Shown here in pieces: positions 24,596 to 39,692 of a stretch of DNA of 64,000 nucleotides. How positions within the stretch are numbered: position 1 is the stretch's first letter; each line of letters starts with the position of its first letter. Source of the stretch: Salminus brasiliensis. Lineage: Eukaryota; Chordata; Actinopteri; Characiformes; Bryconidae. Location: the NCBI RefSeq assembly GCF_030463535.1, contig NC_132879.1:31914133-31978132 (forward strand), given 5' to 3'. Position numbers and translations under genes: made by a program. The notes under the pieces are model-generated. The model was not told the DNA's origin, ran no database searches, and saw only the letters and a list, made by a program, of their open reading frames with translations.

Positions 24596-24999
24596 CGTAA
24601 CTCTCCACAAGAGGGCTCGATGCTAACTTTACCGTAATCTTCCAAATAGAGGGATATAATCCAAATAGGGCTTTAATGCTTTCAGCGACTCAGATCTTGC
24701 ACTGGTTTTACACGTCACGTTAATGTACACATGTCCTTTTTAACCATGCGTACTGAAAGTTCGCTTTCGTTTTGCCTCTGTGTTGGTCTCTCTTCTACGA
24801 AGATGTGAATGACGTGCAGAAATGCGCCCTTTTACGATCGTGTACGGTAAAAGGTACCACGGGCGGTTGCCACGGGAGACGTGGTCGTCCCCCTGTTGGC
24901 GGCGGCGGCGCGTTTGTCCGCTTGTTTATGAGGAGAGCACTCAGTCCTGTTCTCGCTGGATGAGCCCCTTTTCAACCCGCTAAGAAAAGGCTGAGGAAA
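24596..24999. promoter_or_regulatory. Probable bidirectional promoter of cracr2a (-) and tmem138 (+)
   Basis: The most GC- and CpG-rich stretch in the region (about 24830-24920) lies between a minus-strand donor (GTAAGAG at 24595) and a plus-strand donor (GTAATG at 25001). Both can end first, non-coding exons of the divergent neighbours. Start sites are inferred, not seen. Confidence 0.5.
24866..24880 (+). promoter_or_regulatory. X-box (RFX) motif
   Basis: GTTGCC-ACG-GGAGAC matches the RFX/DAF-19 X-box consensus RYYNYY-N1-3-RRNRAC at all constrained positions. RFX factors drive ciliary genes, and the adjacent tmem138 is one. Function is inferred. Confidence 0.5.
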
Positions 25000-26217
25000 G
25001 GTAATGCGTGTGTTTTACTCCTATTACTCAGGTGGCGAGCTAAATAACATTTTAGCTCATTGGCTGTGTTAAGTGTTAACTTTGTTGGTGCTAGAACTAG
25101 CAGTAGCTGGCTGGCTAGCTAGCTAACGTTAGTTAACGGTTCGGTTTGGCGAGGCTGTCGAGTTCACTGGCTCGCTACCATGGACTTGGACTTCTGTAAA
25201 ATGTTGCTCCGCAAATGTAGCCTGGCTAGCTAGTTAGCAATGCGTATTCCACATATTAAAAGTTAGAATGGACAGCAGAAAGGTAGTTAGCTAGCTGTCT
25301 AGCTCAGTTACGCGTTCACACGATGTAGTGCTACCTGGGTTGGGTAGCTATAGCTAGCTATCTAACTACGCCAACACAACAACGCATGTTTGGCGGTTTA
25401 GCGGTACCGTTATCGAGATAACGTTGTTTGTTTAGCTAGCACTAGCTAGCTACCTCAACTGTCCAATTCAGTTGTTAATAGCACTAGTGCTAGCTAGCTA
25501 TTTTCGTTTGCTACTGCTGAATAAGCTCAAGGGAGTGTGCAGGACATCAGCTTTAACAGTTCTCCTGGTTTAGAGAGCCACAGCGCTGGATGCCAGTCAC
25601 AATGTTTATCCTAAGTCAGTTCATGCCAGGCAAGCTTTGACTCATCCAGTGTTAGCTAGCTAGTGAAACAGGGTTTAATCCGTTTCACTCCGTCACCGAC
25701 TGGCACACTGAGACTCAGCTAGCTAACTGGCTACCTCCTAATAGATCTTCCTGGCACTCGCAGTCCTGTGGAGGGTAAAGGGGAAAAGGGCACAGTTTTT
25801 TTTTTTTTAATAAACGTATCGTCCGAAGTAGCTAGCTAGCTAACTAAGCGCGTTTCTAAAGTATTTCGTGTAATGTGTGGAAGTAAGAGTCAGGGAGAGA
25901 TTAGTGGGAACACAGAAGATATGTCTCTCTCTTCGCTCAGTGAAATTAAACCTTAATCCCCTGTGTGACCTCTGCCTGCCTGCGAAACCGCCTACATGCG
26001 TAGCACCTTGAATAACAGAGGCTGGCTGTGACTCACAGGGCTGATGAACGAGGGAGAGCAGGCCAGTGTGGCACTGATGTGTGCAAGTGTTTATCTGCAG
26101 GTAAGGAATTAATGAAGACTTTTTTTAATACCCAATACTTGTGTGCATTACCTGATTTATTCTAAACATAAAATTGCCTCCTTTTCCATTGTAACCCTGT
26201 TGTTTGTCTCATTTCAG

Positions 26218-26751
26218 CTTGTTGGATGACCGCATCTATTGAATTTAGCATACCTGTTGGGGAGATCTACAACTTCTAAAGATTCTTGTATAAACCTGAT
26301 TTTTACTTGAAAGACACAAAGACCAAGGAGGTTTCACATGGAGGCAAATGCTTTTTCAGAGATGGCTGAGACAACAGTGCTAAAGCTCTAAATGTGCTAG
26401 AGTTTGGAAACATGCACCTAAACTTCTAAAATAAGCAGAAGACTGCAGCCGTTTTCTTTTTGCATCACTTCTCTCATTTTACCCCAGTGGACAACCTCAA
26501 GAAAAGGACAAGACAGCCTGGCACGGAAGGAAAGTCACACCCATTTGTGCTCTAAAGAGCAAAATATTTTGCCGCACTGTTCTGGACTTGTATGCTTGTA
26601 TGGAGAAGTGCTGAGGCAGTAGTTTTTGCTGGTTTACCATCACAGTCAAAAGGAATATCCGGGGAACCAGCACCAAAGTGGCTGAAGGATTCACTAAAGC
26701 CCCCTCTGTGAGCTCCTGGGCTGGAGCTCTGGGGCAACACTGAACCCTGAG
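26218..26751 (+). other. tmem138: tmem138 5'-untranslated part of the start-codon exon
   Basis: The exon begins after the acceptor TTTGTCTCATTTCAG at 26217. It carries upstream ATGs, including a short uORF starting at 26338 and ending before 26395. An optional upstream exon (about 26039-26100) ends at donor GTAAGG at 26101, and a first exon could end at 25000. Confidence 0.5.
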
Positions 26752-29124
26752 ATGCTCCAGACCAACAATTACTCGCTGGTCCTGCTGATCCAGCTGGCCC
26801 TTCTGGCTTTTGACCTGTTTGTTAACTCCTTCAGTGAACTTTTGAGGGCAGCCCCGGTCATTCAGCTAGTGCTGTTCATGTGAGTGGAAGAGGGTAATAC
26901 AAATTAAGGGGGTTTGTAAAGACATTGTAAATAGAAATTAACTGTAGATGTGTGCAAACAACTGCATAGAAATTTGGTTTAACTGAGAATTGAAAAGTGT
27001 AATGTTTTTCACATATTTTACTTTTCTCTCTTTCCTTCATACAGAATCCAGGACATTGCCATCCTGTTCAATGTGATCATTATCCTCCTGATGATGTTCA
27101 ACACTTACGTGTTCCAGGTAGGGCTGGTGTCTTTGCTTTTGGAGAGGTTCCGGGCGCTGCTGATGTTGTCTGCTCTCTACCTCACCCTCAGCATCTCCCT
27201 TCACTGCTGGGTCATGGTATGCCTCTCCTGAACTGTTATGTTCAGTTATAATTTGTAGTAATTCTCTTAAATGACCAGTAAACCATTATAGCAATCAGTG
27301 TGAAAGGTTTTACCAGTTTGTTCTTGCATGATAATCTGAAGCTTCCTGTCACTGTACCACGTCTGATATGCTCCACTTTATTAATGTTCATAGTTTTAAA
27401 TGAATTACACTGGATGAGATCCTCTCCATTCTCTCCCCTGTTTAATTTTACAGTGCAGTTTATAAGTGATTTAACACTGACCTAGTTTTTGTTGATTTGG
27501 CTCTGTACTCAAGTACATGGATTGCAGTTACAAAGTGCACAATGTCCAATCTAATTTGAGATTGTTTACATTTATATTTGGTGAACCTTGTTGCCCTCTT
27601 TGTATATAGTTACCTAATGACGGGGTACCATTTAGGGTACTGAAATGTTATATATGTGTGTGTGTGTGTGTGTCGACTTTTGAATTCTGTGATTTACAGA
27701 AAGATACTGTTTTTTGACAGCTTGCATCTAGCAGCATCTACACTGCACAGACTGAACTCTCTTGATCTTCCTCTTATTTATAATGCATCTTCACAAACTG
27801 CAACATGATGATGATTATTATTATATCACTAAAACTTCAATTAATATCAAACACATTACTATTTCTGTCATTCTGGTAAAGGTTAATTAATAATTTATAG
27901 AACAAGCCCTGTTTTAGCACTGTTGATGCGATTGAATTTAGGTAAAGAATTTCATTTAAATCCCACTATAAAGTATCTGAATTAGCACTATTAGAAATAG
28001 TGTCCTTTGTTCAACAGTTTCTTCTTCAGCAGTAAAATATAAAGTACTGCAATAATGTAATTTTCTATGTTCTGGTGCCAAACTGATTTTAATGCAACAT
28101 GTTTTATGATGACTCTGGCTGATTAATTTAGAAAGACATACTTTACAGACATTAACATTCAGTACATCCATCCATCCATCCCTCTTCTTATCTGTTTCAT
28201 CCTAGTCAGAGTCGTTGTGGGTCCAGAGCCTACATGGAATCATTAGGTGAAAGCAGGAACACCCTTTGGACAGGGTGCTAATCCATCGCAGAGTGAATAG
28301 TACAGATAGTTCAAATTGTGTGAAAGCTATTTGATGAAATTCCCAGCCGTGTTAATGATAGTTTGGATAGTTTAGTAGATGTTTAGGTTTTGGGTTGAGG
28401 TTAAGGTTAGTATTACACAGTTACAACACAGTTAATCAAAAGCAACATGGCAGCAACTGTCTGATTACCTGTGGTCACCCTAAATGAAGAACTGTGTATA
28501 AAAAGGGATGTGCTTCCTATATTTATGATACATATATTTCCTATATTTATAAAACTCCCAGGTTACAGAATGCATTGTACAATTAAGCAGCATTTAGTCA
28601 GTAAGGAATACACTGAATATAGAACATATTCTCCACTGTTCAGAAATCTGAAAATGACTTAAGTGGAGCATGACTAAAATGCACAGCATGACCTGAACCA
28701 CAGTACTAATTTGGCATTGGTTTACAGAATCTAAGGTGGATGGAGTCGAATCGTTTTGTGTGGACAAACGGCTTACAGGTGCTCTTTGTGTTCCAGAGGC
28801 TAGGTAAGGCTACCTGACATAATGCACTCTTTGCGTTTCTAGCAACACTTAGACTTGGACTGGCTAGTCACTAACCAGTAGTGCCAGATTACTCAGTTGT
28901 TTTTGTCTGCTTTCTACTCACATTGTGATTGCTTCTCACAACCTGAGTGATTTCAAAGGACTATGTGACAGACAATGTAACACTTCAGTGACAGTTCTTT
29001 GTTTCTTGCAGCTGCTGTTTTATACTATTACTTCTACAAGCGCACAACAGAATACCTTGGAGATCCAAGACTATATGAGGATTGTCCTTGGCTCCGTGAT
29101 GCTTTTGCTCGAGCTCGACAGTGA
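26752..29124 (+). CDS. tmem138: Transmembrane protein 138, complete, 4 coding exons
   Basis: Exons 26752-26879, 27045-27216, 28728-28803 and 29012-29124 join in phase with GT-AG introns to give 162 residues, the length of the human protein. It starts [12 protein letters not shown] and shows the family's [15 protein letters not shown] and [13 protein letters not shown] segments; four hydrophobic stretches suggest a four-pass membrane protein. In vertebrates TMEM138 acts at the ciliary transition zone, and human mutations cause Joubert syndrome. The start is the only in-frame ATG of this exon that begins the conserved N terminus. It is divergent from cracr2a and convergent with tmem258. I see no frameshift or missing conserved segment. 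Confidence 0.97.
28165..28310 (+). mobile_element. Common fish dispersed repeat in a tmem138 intron
   Basis: 'CATCCATCCATCCATCC' followed by 'CAGAGTCGTTGTGGGTCC' and 'GGACAGGGTGCTAATCCATC' is characteristic of a very abundant teleost interspersed repeat. It lies between tmem138 exons 2 and 3. Confidence 0.6.
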
Positions 29125-29645
29125 TCCAGTGCAATGCAATGGTACATGCTGTGTTGAAATGCATGCACTGTCAAGGAAAGATGACTGAAGAACAGATTGG
29201 ACGAACTGAAGCTGAACAAAAAGTCCAGACGAGGGACACGTTAACTTTGGTGAGGTGTTTGGGCAAAGGAGGAAGACCTCAGACTGTTGAAAGGCCTGAA
29301 ACGGGGTGAGGATGTTGCTCTGTTTCTGTTCGATAAGCAGGTAACGTTGACTTATTTTTGCTGTTTCACAGAAATAGACCAGCATTGTTTTTTCCTGTTT
29401 GTGATCATCACAACTGCTTATTGGTTAATGAGCCATTCTCCAGAATTGTAAATACAGCGCCTTCAAGGGACACTTTGGGTAGAGCCTGAATGCACACAAT
29501 CATGGAGCACTTTACTTCACCAGCAGATGTTGCTAAGTCCAAATCAAGAGCCACTATGGTCCCCTTTGGAAAGGCATGCACCAAATAACAGCAAAACCGA
29601 AGCATTTTTAAAATGTCACGTCAAAAGGTATCTTTTCACTTGTTG

Positions 29646-29725
29646 AGATAAGATATGTCCGAATGTTTGTGGACACTCCTTCTAATGACAGGGGTGTGCT
29701 AGAGGGGTATATATGTGACATCGCA
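29646..29725 (+). mobile_element. Left-end fragment of family B repeat
   Basis: 'ATGTCCGAATGTTTGTGGAC' plus 'GTGTGCTAGAGGGGTATA' matches that family. It lies in the tmem138 3'-untranslated region if the downstream polyadenylation signal is used. Confidence 0.5.
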
Positions 29726-30561
29726 GTTAGGCCAATACGACAATAAATTATGGTCACGTTTTGGTTGTCATTTTTGTTAGATCTACTCTTCTAATACTCA
29801 CTGTACTGTTTTGATATTTTATTTATTTTTATATATATCTGTCAACTACATATTTGGACTAAAATGGCTGATACAGGTACATAGATTCTTCCATCTCTAG
29901 TCATATGGCTTACTTGTGGCACAATGTTTACATACAGTAACTGTTTTTCCTCTGCTCTGCTCAAGCCACATCACTGCAGTCACTCTGCATTGAGATTGAA
30001 ACTATTTTTACTTTATAAGGTAACAGCAGCAGGATAACTGCATGGCTCCCTGTTATGGTTAAACCTGGGGGTTTTGTTCAGTTTTTTTTTTTTTTGGTGT
30101 ATTGATTGATATACCCATTAGACTGAAATATTGGTCTTAAGAGACTGCAGATGATGTGAATTTTTGTGAATGTCTGCCTTCTCAGAAACCGAGTGAGTTT
30201 TGGTCAATGAATTGATTCTAGCCATATGTGTTGTTTGTCTCTTTTATATGTTTGATCATCAGAGCAATTAATCTTTTGTACTGTTTCATTATGGCCATCC
30301 AGATCTAGATTTAGGGTTCTCAGGATTGTTCCAGTTAAAAACATTCCTTAAATGTTCTAGAAGTCATGACCAAAGTGCCTCGCTCATAACCATGCTTGTT
30401 GCAGTATCATAATGTACAGTAGTAATAGGTTGGCGTTAAGATTCAGCATAGCTGTGACATTCTCAGTGACTAGGGCTTGAGTTTTTGCTGCACTGTGACA
30501 CCGTTTACTTCTGTTGTAATTGTCATGTCTGCAACTGTAAATCTGTGTTCAGGTTCTATTG

Positions 30562-30567
30562 AATAAA
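30562..30567 (+). terminator. tmem138: Candidate polyadenylation signal of tmem138
   Basis: AATAAA about 1.44 kb after the stop codon. Earlier variant signals may also be used. Confidence 0.35.
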
Positions 30568-30599
30568 CGTTTCTAATTTCGGAACCTTGACTATCTGTC

Positions 30600-32220
30600 C
30601 TTCAAACGTAGACACTTTAAACAGCTGAGCCATACACAAAACAGATAATCCTGGACAAATACTTGTCACTAGGACCATTCAGTGCTCTGCAAAAGAATGT
30701 ACAATAAATGCTGTTACTGTAAATGTACATACAATTATTGTAAAGGGTTACAGGCCATGGCCTTGAGAGGCTGGCCAAGAGTGTGGCACTGACAGACTGC
30801 TCTATTCTTATCCGTGAGATTAAGATGGGATTGGGGGGTTTAGGCGCCACAAATGGCCTTCCAGACGCTTATAGACCAGTGTTTTCAAATGCCCAGCCAA
30901 TACATTCCACTGACTCTAAGCAGGTAGAGTAATGTATTGTGGAACATGGCAATTCTGGGAAAACGGACAATGGCTTAGACCGCATTACGATTGAGAGGCA
31001 GCCTAGTGATTTTCCTACCTAGATATGTCTTAACAGACGTCAATAGACACGTCTGTGAATATAGCTTTTTAGTGACAGAACCCAAAGTTGTCCTTTGAAT
31101 GAAATCAAATACCCTAAACACAATGTGTATTAGAAGAATCATTTAACCAGACAAATAATTGTTTTAAACATTCACAAGTTTATAATTTTTCTTATAGAAA
31201 TATTGCCTTAAAAAAATTTGTGTAGATTACAAAGCAACTTCTCTGGGGTATATCCAGGACAAGCCAGCTAAAGCTAAGCTAGTGCCAAGCTAAATTATTA
31301 AAATGATCCTACATACTACAGAGCACAATGCAAAACAACAGCTTATTCTGCGGTTGTTGTTGACTATTACCTTTAAAGACAACAGACATGAAATTTGTAC
31401 AAAATCTGTTTTATTTGTGACATCAATCCCAAATCCCGTCAACCAGCCAATGCAAACTCCATTCCTGTGCCGTGTGTGAGTGTGTGTGTGTGAGAGAGAG
31501 AGAGAGAGACTAAAGCCCAGAGAGTGTCTGGCCCCCGGAATGTTCTTCTCGATCTGTCCCCTCAATAGCTGTAACCTATAGCACAGAAACTCAGTAAGAC
31601 ACTCTTATCAATCAAACACACAACACATTTTTGGCCAATATGTGCACACGATAACAGCAGTTCATAAATCTAAAATAAAATATCTTTACACAGTTCAAAT
31701 ATTTTAAAATTCGCACAGTTTAAGCAGACAGTGGGAAAAAGTTTGGACACCCATTTTCATGTAAAATTTCCTAAAATACATAATATTAAGATTTAATATG
31801 TTTGTTTTTTTAATCAAGTAAAATAACTTATGCCTTTACTGGGTTTTAATTTTCCATTAGGTTTAATAGAGCAAATAAACACCAATCGTCTATAAAGTGT
31901 GGAGAAATGTGTTCTCTGTTAGGAATGTAATTTTCACTATGTTCAGAAAATAAATGGACCAATAGAAATGATCCAGAATGACCTAAATAAACCCAAATAT
32001 TTGCATTTGACTGTAACGTTAAAGTATTTAAAATATACTCCTTCAATAAAGTATAAAGCTCCAGACACAGCAGGTACCAAATTGTACAACTGTGGCAAAG
32101 TTATCAGTGCACCAAATCCAGGTTCCCTTCATGTTCATGTCATTCAAGTTAAGTTCCAGACAATAGACAGAGTCTATCAGTAACCAGCAAGTGTGGAATT
32201 TGGATTATTCAACCACAACT
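30600..32220. other. Convergent intergenic DNA between tmem138 and tmem258
   Basis: Contains a (TG)n(AG)n tract at about 31473-31509. No supported gene. Confidence 0.5.
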
Positions 32221-32225
32221 GAAAA

Positions 32226-32231
32226 TTTATT
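32226..32231 (-). terminator. tmem258: Candidate polyadenylation signal of tmem258
   Basis: AATAAA on the minus strand 54 bp after the stop codon, which would give a short 3'-untranslated region. Confidence 0.5.
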
Positions 32232-32284
32232 ACTAATATGTATTAATATGTCTCTGACCAGCCTTTAAATAAGAGCGCTCACCC

Positions 32285-33542
<1,258 letters not shown>

Positions 33543-33599
33543 GATGGCTAAACTAGCTACCTATCCTCCGACAGCTTCAGGAAAAGCCACGTATGTGAA

Positions 33600-36003
33600 G
33601 ACATCAACTCTCGCGAGATCACGCGAGCTGCCGAGGGGAGAAAAGCATTTCATAATAAAAGTCCCTGAACTTTGATTCAGTAATTGAATCAACTGACATT
33701 CCTGTCTGTATATACGACTGTATATTTCATAGGTTTTAGTTGAGTGGAACTAATCTGAATTCTTCATTACTTCGGGGATTAAATGTTTTCGTTACCATAA
33801 CGAGGGAACCTGCGCAAAGATAACACGTGTGTCCTGGATTCTTATTCGGATTTTCCGGACCGCCTTAAAACGTCGCAACAGGAATATTTCGCCAGATGGT
33901 AGATGGCAGTCTCCCCATCCGCAATATCAAGACGTGCAGAAATTAGAGTGAGGGTCGGTTGAGGATGTTTGCTGGGGAATTGGATCCGGACGATCAGTTT
34001 GTCTGTTGATCAAGCAGTCTGTTGAATCTGATAATCATGCCTGAAAGCCAAACCCTCGATTATCAAACATCCTGCAGAATCTGATATCCAATTATGATAC
34101 ATATATTAATACTTTATACTTTTTGCTGAATGATATGATCACTTGCAGTGTCAATCCAGTCTCTCTGCACAAAATTAATAATATTTACTTTAAGCGTAAT
34201 TACAACCCATTAAACGCTTAAAATGCAAGAAATATTACTGCACTTTTATTTAAATTATTTTTTTTTTTTTTTTTTTTTTACAAAAGTACGCAAAGACACT
34301 CTGGAAATCTGGCATCTGAGAAGACAGATTGAGAAATAACTGCCTATTGCACTATTGTGAGTATTTCCAGTGGGATCGACAGTACCGTTATTATTCTGAC
34401 ACTCTGAACTTGACTTTTGAGAAGATTCAATGAGAATGAATAGTCTTTTCTGTGCATCTGTGTAGGCCTAACTCTAGAATATCAAATAGTCTGTTGAGTT
34501 TGGCATGATGCTATAATACAGAAATAGGTACTATATCATACTCCTGAATAATTTCAGAATCTACTGCATCATGTTTTTCTATTGTCTTCTTTTCTTTGTA
34601 AGCATTTCCAGTAGCTTTAACTCTAGATAATCAAATAGTCTGTTGACTATGCCACCAGAATATAAAAATATATAAAAAAAACATCAATAGCATGAATAAG
34701 AAAAAATATAACATAAGATATGATAAGAGTAAGATAATCCTTCATTAGTCCCGCAGTGGGGAAATTCTCAATATGAGTGTACTGTTTCTTTGTTTTTGAC
34801 CCTCCTAACTTAAAATGTGACAAAATTCAGAAGGAACTAACAGACCTTTTTTATTACTTTACTGAAATCTTATCTCTACATTCTCAAACAGTGTGTTGAT
34901 TCTGACATGATGGTATAACACACAAACAGGTAGTTTATCATAAAAAAAAACATGGACACATTTATTTTCACCAACATAACAAACTTGAACTTCTACACGA
35001 ACAGCACCTAAACTCTTTCAAATAATTTTAAAATAATGAACAACTGAGCTTTTTAACATTAAGCACATATCCTGATTTACATGACTGTATCTAAAATATA
35101 CAAAAGGTTGAAACAATCCAAGTCACTGTAGTAAAAACTCAAAATATATATTGCATACAATATAGATTGATATGCAATACTACACATATATAACTTTGCT
35201 ATCCCCACATTCATAGATCATCTACTATTACTCCTAAATACACATTAAACTTAAATGAACAAAAAAACCCACATGAATGCTTTTTGTAATGCAGAAGTTT
35301 ACTATAATAATCAAAGCATACTTTACTACACTAAATCAAATCCCATAGATTACTGAAACAGTCTCCATTTTTTTTTATCTAGAAACAAATATCTACTATT
35401 TACTTTTTTACCTTTCACAAGAGGAACCATGTAAAGATCCAACCATACAGCATAATTTCTGAAATAAATACAGTTGTTTTGTTCAGACAAAACAAGTGAT
35501 TGATTTGATATTGGAGGTGGTGAGCATCTATCAATCAGTTGCCTTTAAAGTTTTTATGTCAAGATAAAAAGAAAGAAAATATTTTATTAAATCATCAAAT
35601 GTGTCACTCCTGTTCCTTTGTTTGGTTTCACCATGTGCTTCCAAGCACACAGCATTAGTGTTCCCATCTGTGCCTCCTCTGTAGCCACGATCCCTTGTTA
35701 GTTCCAAGTGTTCCTCATTTGCCCCTTTGTAAAGGGTATGTTGGCTTGGACTGTTTGTTTGGTTTTTGTTACGTTCTTTGTTAGTCTTAGTACTCGTTCT
35801 GTTTGCTTGTTTCTGTGGATAGTCACAGTGCTTGGTTTGTTCCTCATTTGTGTCTCTTTGTAGACAGTTTTATTTTCTTTTTCTGCATTTTTGTCTGCCT
35901 CCACCTCCAAGCTCCACACAGTGTCAAAATGATCATACGTTCTGTAGAAACACATTACAGTGAGTGTGGTGATGTATCACCAACAGAGCTCTCTCTCACT
36001 CTT

Positions 36004-36060
<57 letters not shown>

Positions 36061-36597
36061 CTTGCACTTAACCTCAGTAAAATCCCCTCTCAATTCATCT
36101 TTAGCTGCCGGCAGATCTGTGATATTTTTATCACAGCAGTTGAGTTTAGTTTAAACCAGATGCCAAGAACACATCAATAGAACCCACGTGACTCAATGAG
36201 TCTTTAAAGACAATTGTTCTTGCTTTGAGAGGAAGGATGCTGCCCTCATTTAGTGCAGCATAGCACGTCCTCTTCTAGAGCTGAATTAAAAAAATACAAT
36301 TGGTGCTAAAATAGTCTTTCCTACCAACCTAATGTTCACTTTCTTCTCTGACACTTACCTAATGACTTCATTACTGATGAGACCAGAAATGAGTTGGCTT
36401 TGACTGTGGTCGGTGGGGATGGCCTTGTTTAAATACACAGCCCTTATTAGAGAGGAAGAAAAGGAGGAAGAGGAGGAGGCATAGCAACAATCAATACAAA
36501 TATTTCCTCATCTACTCTTCATCATTACCATCAAACAATGGTCTAGGCATCGTCATCATGAGCTTTTTGTTGTCAGTAGGAGTTGCATCACCACTAA
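33600..36597. other. Intergenic DNA upstream of tmem258
   Basis: Contains a poly(T) run near 34258-34280, a short 'TCATTAGTCCCGCAGTGGGG' repeat tail at about 34740-34770, and a (CT)n(TA)n tract at about 36001-36055. No supported gene. Confidence 0.5.
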
Positions 36598-36790
36598 TTT
36601 AATTCAATTCAATGTTTATTTATATAGCGCCTTTCACAACAAATGTGGTCACAAAGCACTTTACAGAGATCCAGGACCACGCCTCTTATGAGGAAGCTCC
36701 CCAATGGAGGTGGTAGCGACAGTGGCTAGGAGAAACTCCCGGATACTTAGAGGAAGAAACCTTGGGAGAAACCAAAACTCAGTCCGAGGA
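36598..36790 (-). mobile_element. Common teleost dispersed repeat
   Basis: 'TTTATTTATATAGCGCCTTT', 'GTCACAAAGCACTTTACAGA' and 'GAAGAAACCTTGGGAGAAAC' are typical of a highly abundant fish interspersed repeat. The same family occurs in opposite orientation at about 42725-42865 and 63360-63500. Confidence 0.6.
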
Positions 36791-37604
36791 ACCCACCTGC
36801 TTAGGTCGACCCGCACAGCAAAAACAAACAAACAACATTACACAAAGAAGTAGACAGATAGACAATGAAAGGCTATAGCTCATGTAGGAACAGGTTATGA
36901 AGCATGAGTAGGTGCTGGACATATGCTCAGTGTTCATGTTAAAGTCCATGCTGATTAAGTATAGCAATGGAGTGTGGTAGGAGTGGATCATTGCAGAACT
37001 CCAGAGCAGAACTGTAACACAGCAGGGCAGTGGAGAGCCAGGCTGAGCGAACATCAGGGCACAGCAGGAGAAACAGGGCACCTCAGCACATGCAAAAAGA
37101 TGAAGATTAAAACAAGGTTTACGTTTAGTGAGTGACCTGTAGCAGAAATAGTTAAAGAGACAACCACAATAATATCAATAGAAAGCCTGTAACCAGAGTG
37201 GGACAGAACAGTGGTCCCCGTTAGGTTTAGCTGATATATAAATTTCATAGGCATAACAGTGAAAGTTATTACCGTGTTTACGGATTATTTTACCCAGCAT
37301 TACACCTTTCATGTTGGTCCTGCCTGCATAATACATTCAGCAAAAAAGTCAGCGCAAATGTTTGTTTCCCATTGGTTATTTTCCTTACTGACACAGGGCT
37401 GGACACACCTCTCTCTTTGCACCAGTGTGCAGTGCAATGAAGGATGAACATGACATAATCTATTAGGATCTTCTGAGATGGAGAGAAAACGCAACAGTGG
37501 CTGATGACAGTGAAGGAGGCAACGGCAGTTCTGGCCGTGCTATTCACAGTGGATGGGAACATGTAGTAGAACCTGTAGCAAGCTGGACTGCTTTTAGAAA
37601 ACTG

Positions 37605-37775
37605 AGGCCATGTAATGAGTAGGCTAAAACAACCCAACCCCTTGGTAAATCTGATAAAATGAGTAAACGTAAATAAAATCATTTTGGCTAATGTTCTACG
37701 GCCATGTTAGTCTTTATTGTAAACGCAGGTGAGATAAGCTAATAATGTCCTTACCACTAGCGGCTATTCAAAATA
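37605..37775 (+). repeat. Left copy of a direct segmental duplication
   Basis: Shares 'CTTGGTAAATCTGATAAAAT', 'GAGATAAGCTAATAATGTCC' and CACTAGCGGCT with 59975-60150 in the same order and orientation. It marks the left end of a block repeated at 60-64 kb. Confidence 0.8.
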
Positions 37776-39625
37776 TATGCATGAATACAAGTCTGCGTCA
37801 TATGGAGTAAGGAAGGCGGTAAAGGAGGCGAAGCAGCGCTACGGGAGGAAACTAGAGTCCCAGTTCCAGCAAAACGACTCTAGGAGCCTGTGGCAGGGAC
37901 TGAGAACAATAACGGACTATAGGAGCCCACCCTGTGGACTGGGAAGTGCAGACTTATCTCTGGCGAACGAGCTAAACACCTTTTATGCTCGCTTTGATGC
38001 TGCAGCCGGCAACGTTAACTACAGTAACACCGGCACAGCTGACATAGAGGAGCACGTCAGTGAACAAAGAGCCTTTCACCATCACAGAGAGAGATGTACA
38101 GCGGGTGTTCAGGAGAGTGAATACCAGGAAGGCTGTGGGACCTGATGGCATCTGTGGTCGAGTCCTAAAAGCCTGTGCAGATCAGCTAGCCCCGGTATTC
38201 ACGGACATCTTTAATCTCTCACTGACGCAGGGGATTGTTCCATCGTGCTTCAAACAGTCCATCATCGTTCCTGTCCCAAAGAAACCACAGCCAGCCTGCC
38301 TCAACGACTACTGCCCAGTCGCCCTCACATCAGTCGTGATGAAGTGCTTCGAGAAGCTGGTGAGAGACTTCATCACATCCACGCTGCCCGACACCCTGGA
38401 CCCGTTTCAGTTTGCATACCGTCCAAACCGTTCCACAGATGATGCCATCGCTCACCTTCTCCACACATTGATGACACATCTGGATGCTGGGAGGGGTAAT
38501 TATGTTAAAATGCTGTTTGTGGACTACAGTTCAGCATTTAACACTATTATTCCCTCAAGACTCACCACAAAGCTGGAAGATCTAGGTCTCCACCCATCCA
38601 TCTGTGACTGGATCTCCAACTTCCTCACAAACAGACCACAAGCTGTTCGGGTAGGCAAGCATGTCTCACCCACCCTCACCCTCAGTACCGGAGCCCCTCA
38701 GGGCTGTGTCCTTAGCCCTCTGCTGTACTCGCTGTACACCTCAGACTGCAAAGCCACTTCCAGCTCCACCAACATCATTAAGTTTGCTGACGACACAGTT
38801 GTGGTGGGCCTGATCTCAGGAAATAATGAGAAGGCCTACCTGGAAGAGATTAGAACCCTGGAGAACTGGTGCCAGGATAATAATCTCCAGCTAAATGCCA
38901 GCAAAACGAAGGAGCTGATTGTGGACTTTAGCAGGAAACAGCAGAGGAGCTATCAACCTGTCCACATCAGTGGAACGGCAGTGGATAGGGTAGAAAGCTT
39001 TAAATACCTTGGAGTGACCATCTCTCAGGACTTGTCATGGAGTTGCCACATCAACACCATAACGAAGAAGGCTCGTCAGCGCCTATACCACCTGAGACGA
39101 CTGAGGGACTTCAGACTACCCTCCAAGGTACTACGATCCTTCTACTCCTGCACCATCGAGAGCATCCTCACGGGGAACATCACAGTCTGGTTTGGGAACA
39201 GCACCAAGCAGGACAGGCAAGCGCTACGACGAGTGAGACGTTCAGCAGAGCGAATCACTATGATGGAGTTTCCTGACCTGCAGTCCATCTACAAGAAGCG
39301 GTGTTGGACCAAGGCCAAGAAGATTGTGAAGGACCCCAGTCATCCCAACAATGGACTGTTTTCTCTGTTGCCCTCGGGGAAACGCTTAAGAACCCTAAAG
39401 GCTAACACAGAGAGAATGAGGAGGAGCTTCTTTCCACAAGCCATCCGTGCCCTGAATGGGGACAGGGACTAGGACACTAAATTAAAATATCTACATACAC
39501 AAACTGGACCCTCACTCACTACAATACACAACCATGGCTCGCGGAAAACTCACTACGGACAATAACGAAAATATTTCTTTTTAACTCACACATATACTCA
39601 CATACAGATAAATATGTACATATGT

Positions 39626-39692
<67 letters not shown>

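Noticed and set aside
28381-28420. GGTTTTGGGTTGAGGTTAAGG as another telomere-like site
   Set aside because: Too short and irregular; no tandem structure and no flanking termini like those at 22-23 kb.
35803-36180. 125-codon plus-strand frame
   Set aside because: It runs through a (CT)n(TA)n microsatellite and has no splice or homology support.
39037-39276. 79-codon frame inside the LINE
   Set aside because: Out-of-frame shadow of the reverse-transcriptase ORF.
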